DNA of 7,527 nt from an uncultured Muribaculaceae bacterium. GTDB taxonomy: Bacteria; Bacteroidota; Bacteroidia; Bacteroidales; Muribaculaceae. The stretch is from positions 1-7,527 of the forward strand of contig CAMWUM010000089.1 of the NCBI GenBank assembly GCA_947177435.1. Reading direction: 5' to 3'. The notes beneath the pieces are model-generated. The model saw only the letters and a list, made by a program, of their open reading frames with translations, did no database searches and was not told where the DNA came from. Below, piece by piece: positions 1 through 7,527 of this stretch (position 1 is its first letter; each line of letters opens with the position of its first letter). A program made the translations under genes and the position numbers.

Positions 1-1
1 T

Positions 2-568
2 ATGAACAACGTTAGCAATAATAAGAAGAATAGCCACGCTCTCCGCAATGCCGCTATCGTTGGCGGAGCCGTATTGGGTGGAGCCGCATCGGCAGCCGCT
101 GCCGCTACTCCCTTTTTAGCCTCTGACGAGATTTTGCCCGAAGTGGAAGAGGACGTTGAGGTCGATTACATTGACGCCGAGCCCGAAGAGATGGAGGCTG
201 AGGTGGAGCAGGATGTGGCCGTATCCTATGGCAACGCCCACTACAATGCCCCCGTCCAGCACGAGGCTGACCCCATCGTCAACGACGTAAACGAGGTGGC
301 CCTCAGCATAGACGAGGAAGATCCCTTTGATGCTGTTGTCATCGACGACGAGCTTGCCGACGACATGCCCGAAACATTCGACATCGAGTTCATCGAGACC
401 GGCGACGACGAGTTCGAGACCAGCATGATTGACATTGAGGATGAGAACCTGATGGCTTTCGACGACGATTTCGAGGAAATAGACGTAAACTTCGAAGAGG
501 ATTCGACCATCGAGGACATCATCTCCGACGACATCGTCGACTCGGGCTTCGATACCGACATCTTTTAA
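2..568 (+). CDS. Hypothetical highly acidic protein with Ala/Gly-rich hydrophobic N-terminus
   Basis: I do not recognise this 188-residue protein. Residues 1-16 are polar with a few basic residues (K8, K9, R15). Residues 17-40 form a Gly/Ala-rich hydrophobic stretch with a glycine-zipper look (GGAVLGG), which could be a membrane anchor or an atypical export signal. From residue 41 to the end the chain is extremely acidic: about 58 Asp/Glu in 148 residues and no Lys or Arg. A ten-residue motif occurs twice with a 20-residue period, EVEEDVEVDY at 47-56 and EVEQDVAVSY at 67-76. Acidic residues alternate with Ile, Val and Phe, so the tail may be partly folded or metal-binding rather than a plain poly-acid. 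The ATG at base 2 gives a sensible N-terminus, but only one base precedes it, so a longer form starting outside the window cannot be excluded. A strong hairpin terminator follows 25 bp after the stop. Cation binding, nucleic-acid mimicry or an envelope role are all speculative. Confidence 0.75.
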   Translation: MNNVSNNKKNSHALRNAAIVGGAVLGGAASAAAAATPFLASDEILPEVEEDVEVDYIDAEPEEMEAEVEQDVAVSYGNAHYNAPVQHEADPIVNDVNEVALSIDEEDPFDAVVIDDELADDMPETFDIEFIETGDDEFETSMIDIEDENLMAFDDDFEEIDVNFEEDSTIEDIISDDIVDSGFDTDIF

Positions 569-592
569 TCTCCCCTGACCCCAAGATATTCG

Positions 593-622
593 AATCGGCC
601 CGCTCCCCCGGGCCGATTTTTT
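593..622 (+). terminator. Rho-independent terminator after the acidic protein gene
   Basis: A perfect 10-bp GC-rich stem (AATCGGCCCG at 593-602 pairing with CGGGCCGATT at 609-618) has a 6-nt loop, CTCCCC. A run of six T residues (617-622) starts in the last two stem bases. It lies 25 bp after the stop of the acidic-protein gene, so it most likely ends that transcript. Its T-run stops only 12 bp before the ATG of the M16 peptidase gene, so it could also act as a leader hairpin or attenuator for that gene. Confidence 0.85.
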
Positions 623-634
623 CATCGATACGCC

Positions 635-6440
<5,806 letters not shown>

Positions 6441-7527
6441 TTAGCGCACTATCAGTTTGGAGGCGCGGGCGGATGAGCGCACGATGTAGAGGCCGGTGGG
6501 GAGGTCGGCTGCGAAGCTGCCGCTGGCGGTCTTTACGAGCTGGCCGGAGAGGGTGTAGACGTACACTGTGCCGGCGGCGTTGACTTGCACTTGCTCGCCT
6601 TGGGCGACGATGGCCTTTGAGAGCAGCGGATCGTTGTCGGCCTCGGGAGCGTCGATGCCGTCGTTGGCGAAGACTGCGGCGATTTCGTCGAGGGTGAGGG
6701 CGGTGGCGTAGAGGCGGAAGTTGTCGATGGTGCCTTGGAAGTCGACGTTGTCGCCCTTGACGTTGGCATCCCACCACTGGGTGCGTCCGATGTAGTTACG
6801 GGCATCCTTGGCCACGCGAGCCAGCATGTAGGGCTCGGTGGTGATGGCCGTGCTCTGGGCAGACTGCTCGCCATTGACCACGATGGTGGTGGTGCGGGTG
6901 GCGGCGTCGAAGGTGACGGCGATGCGATAGTCGAGGCCTGTGGCTAGGGGCTCCTTGCCCGGAACGATTACGGTGGTGCCGCCATTGTATTTCAGACCGG
7001 CACCGAAGCCGTTGGTGCGGAGGAACACGCTGTTGCCCGAACCCGAACCGAAGTCGTAGATACGCGGCTGGTGCTCGAGAGCCAGGGCGTTGATGTCGGC
7101 AATGAACGTGTAGCTGCGCAGGCTGTCGAGCACTCCTTGCGGCACGATCAGATATCCGTTGGTGGCAAATCCGGCATCGGTGTTGGCGGTGAGGTCGAGC
7201 TTGCCGTTGATAACAGCGTTGCCCATCACCTGTGCGTCGTGGCCGCGGCCGCTATAGTCGCGCACCTTGCCGTCGCGCAGGTCAGAAGATTCGAAGTAGA
7301 AATTGATGAGCAGGGCGCGGGCTGGGTCGCGCTTGGGCACGAGCGCGTCGAACACCATCGCCTCATCAGCCACGTATGCTGTCATAGCCACCACAGCGTC
7401 GGCATCCTCGGGCGAGCGCACCAGGCCGCTCTCGGACAGGATTTCGGGGTTGGATGATACCCAGTTGATGGGCATGCCCGTAGAGGTAAACTCAGGCATG
7501 AGCATGGCGTAGTAGACGGCTTCGGGC
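6441..7527 (-). CDS. Partial surface/secreted protein: Ig-like module, LamG domain, T9SS-type sorting domain (5' end outside window)
   Basis: The reading frame runs open to the window edge (residues PEAVYYA precede the first visible Met at 7505), so this is only the C-terminal part of a larger protein. Numbering from that Met, about residues 1-58 (GMPINWVSSNPEILSESGLV, then AVVAMTAYV) resemble the degenerate bacterial Ig-like modules found in Bacteroidetes and Firmicutes glycan hydrolases. Residues about 66-281 form a LamG/concanavalin A-like jelly roll: it starts at LLINFYFE, has DYSGRGHDAQV near 83-93, YIGRTQWW at 238-245, and ends with GTIDNFRLYATALTLDEIAAVF. After an acidic linker, residues about 300-354 (VYVYTLSGQLVKTA, then DLPTGLYIVR and SKLIVR) match the T9SS type A C-terminal sorting domain, suggesting export through the Type IX system and attachment at or release from the cell surface. 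The architecture suits a carbohydrate-binding or glycan-degrading protein such as an arabinanase-like hydrolase, but no catalytic domain is visible, so the activity is unknown. A strong hairpin follows the stop codon. Confidence 0.88.
   Translation of the reverse strand, partial: PEAVYYAMLMPEFTSTGMPINWVSSNPEILSESGLVRSPEDADAVVAMTAYVADEAMVFDALVPKRDPARALLINFYFESSDLRDGKVRDYSGRGHDAQVMGNAVINGKLDLTANTDAGFATNGYLIVPQGVLDSLRSYTFIADINALALEHQPRIYDFGSGSGNSVFLRTNGFGAGLKYNGGTTVIVPGKEPLATGLDYRIAVTFDAATRTTTIVVNGEQSAQSTAITTEPYMLARVAKDARNYIGRTQWWDANVKGDNVDFQGTIDNFRLYATALTLDEIAAVFANDGIDAPEADNDPLLSKAIVAQGEQVQVNAAGTVYVYTLSGQLVKTASGSFAADLPTGLYIVRSSARASKLIVR

Noticed and set aside
559..634. TATTCGAA and nearby T-rich bases, considered as an M16 promoter.
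   Set aside because: It does not match TAnnTTTG, and no TTTG element sits at the right distance upstream.

Overview
The window looks like a chromosomal segment of a moderately GC-rich member of the Bacteroidota, most likely a gut Bacteroidales. Muribaculaceae-like is a guess from overall character, not a demonstrated assignment. The support is a near-perfect Bacteroidetes-type promoter (TTTG, 20 bp, TATCTTTG), a C-terminal T9SS-type sorting module, exported glycan and peptide hydrolases, and the general lack of Shine-Dalgarno sequences.

Layout: (1) 2-568, plus strand: a small protein with an Ala/Gly-rich hydrophobic N-terminus and an extremely acidic remainder that contains no Lys or Arg. 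(2) 593-622: a strong intrinsic-terminator-like hairpin. (3) 635-3487, plus strand: a complete exported M16 zinc peptidase of the long, PqqL-like, two-half type, with intact HxxEH in the first half. (4) 3468-6323, minus strand: a complete exported GH2 beta-galactosidase of the LacZ type with all recognisable catalytic and metal-site residues. It converges on the M16 gene and overlaps it by 20 bp. (5) 6324-6440: a compact intergenic region holding the GH2 promoter and the terminator of the next gene. (6) 6441-7527, minus strand: the 3' part of a surface or secreted protein with a degenerate bacterial Ig-like module, a LamG/concanavalin-like domain and a T9SS-type C-terminal sorting domain. Its N-terminus, and any catalytic domain, lie beyond the window.

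The two minus-strand genes fit a glycan-foraging neighbourhood: a cell-surface carbohydrate-associated protein and a periplasmic beta-galactosidase. They appear to be separately transcribed, because a terminator and a new promoter lie between them. No SusC/SusD, sensor or regulator is visible. The M16 peptidase and the acidic protein have no clear functional link to these or to each other. I found no RNA genes, mobile elements, CRISPR arrays or defence modules, and I do not see a convincing new multi-gene system. The most unusual item is the acidic protein.
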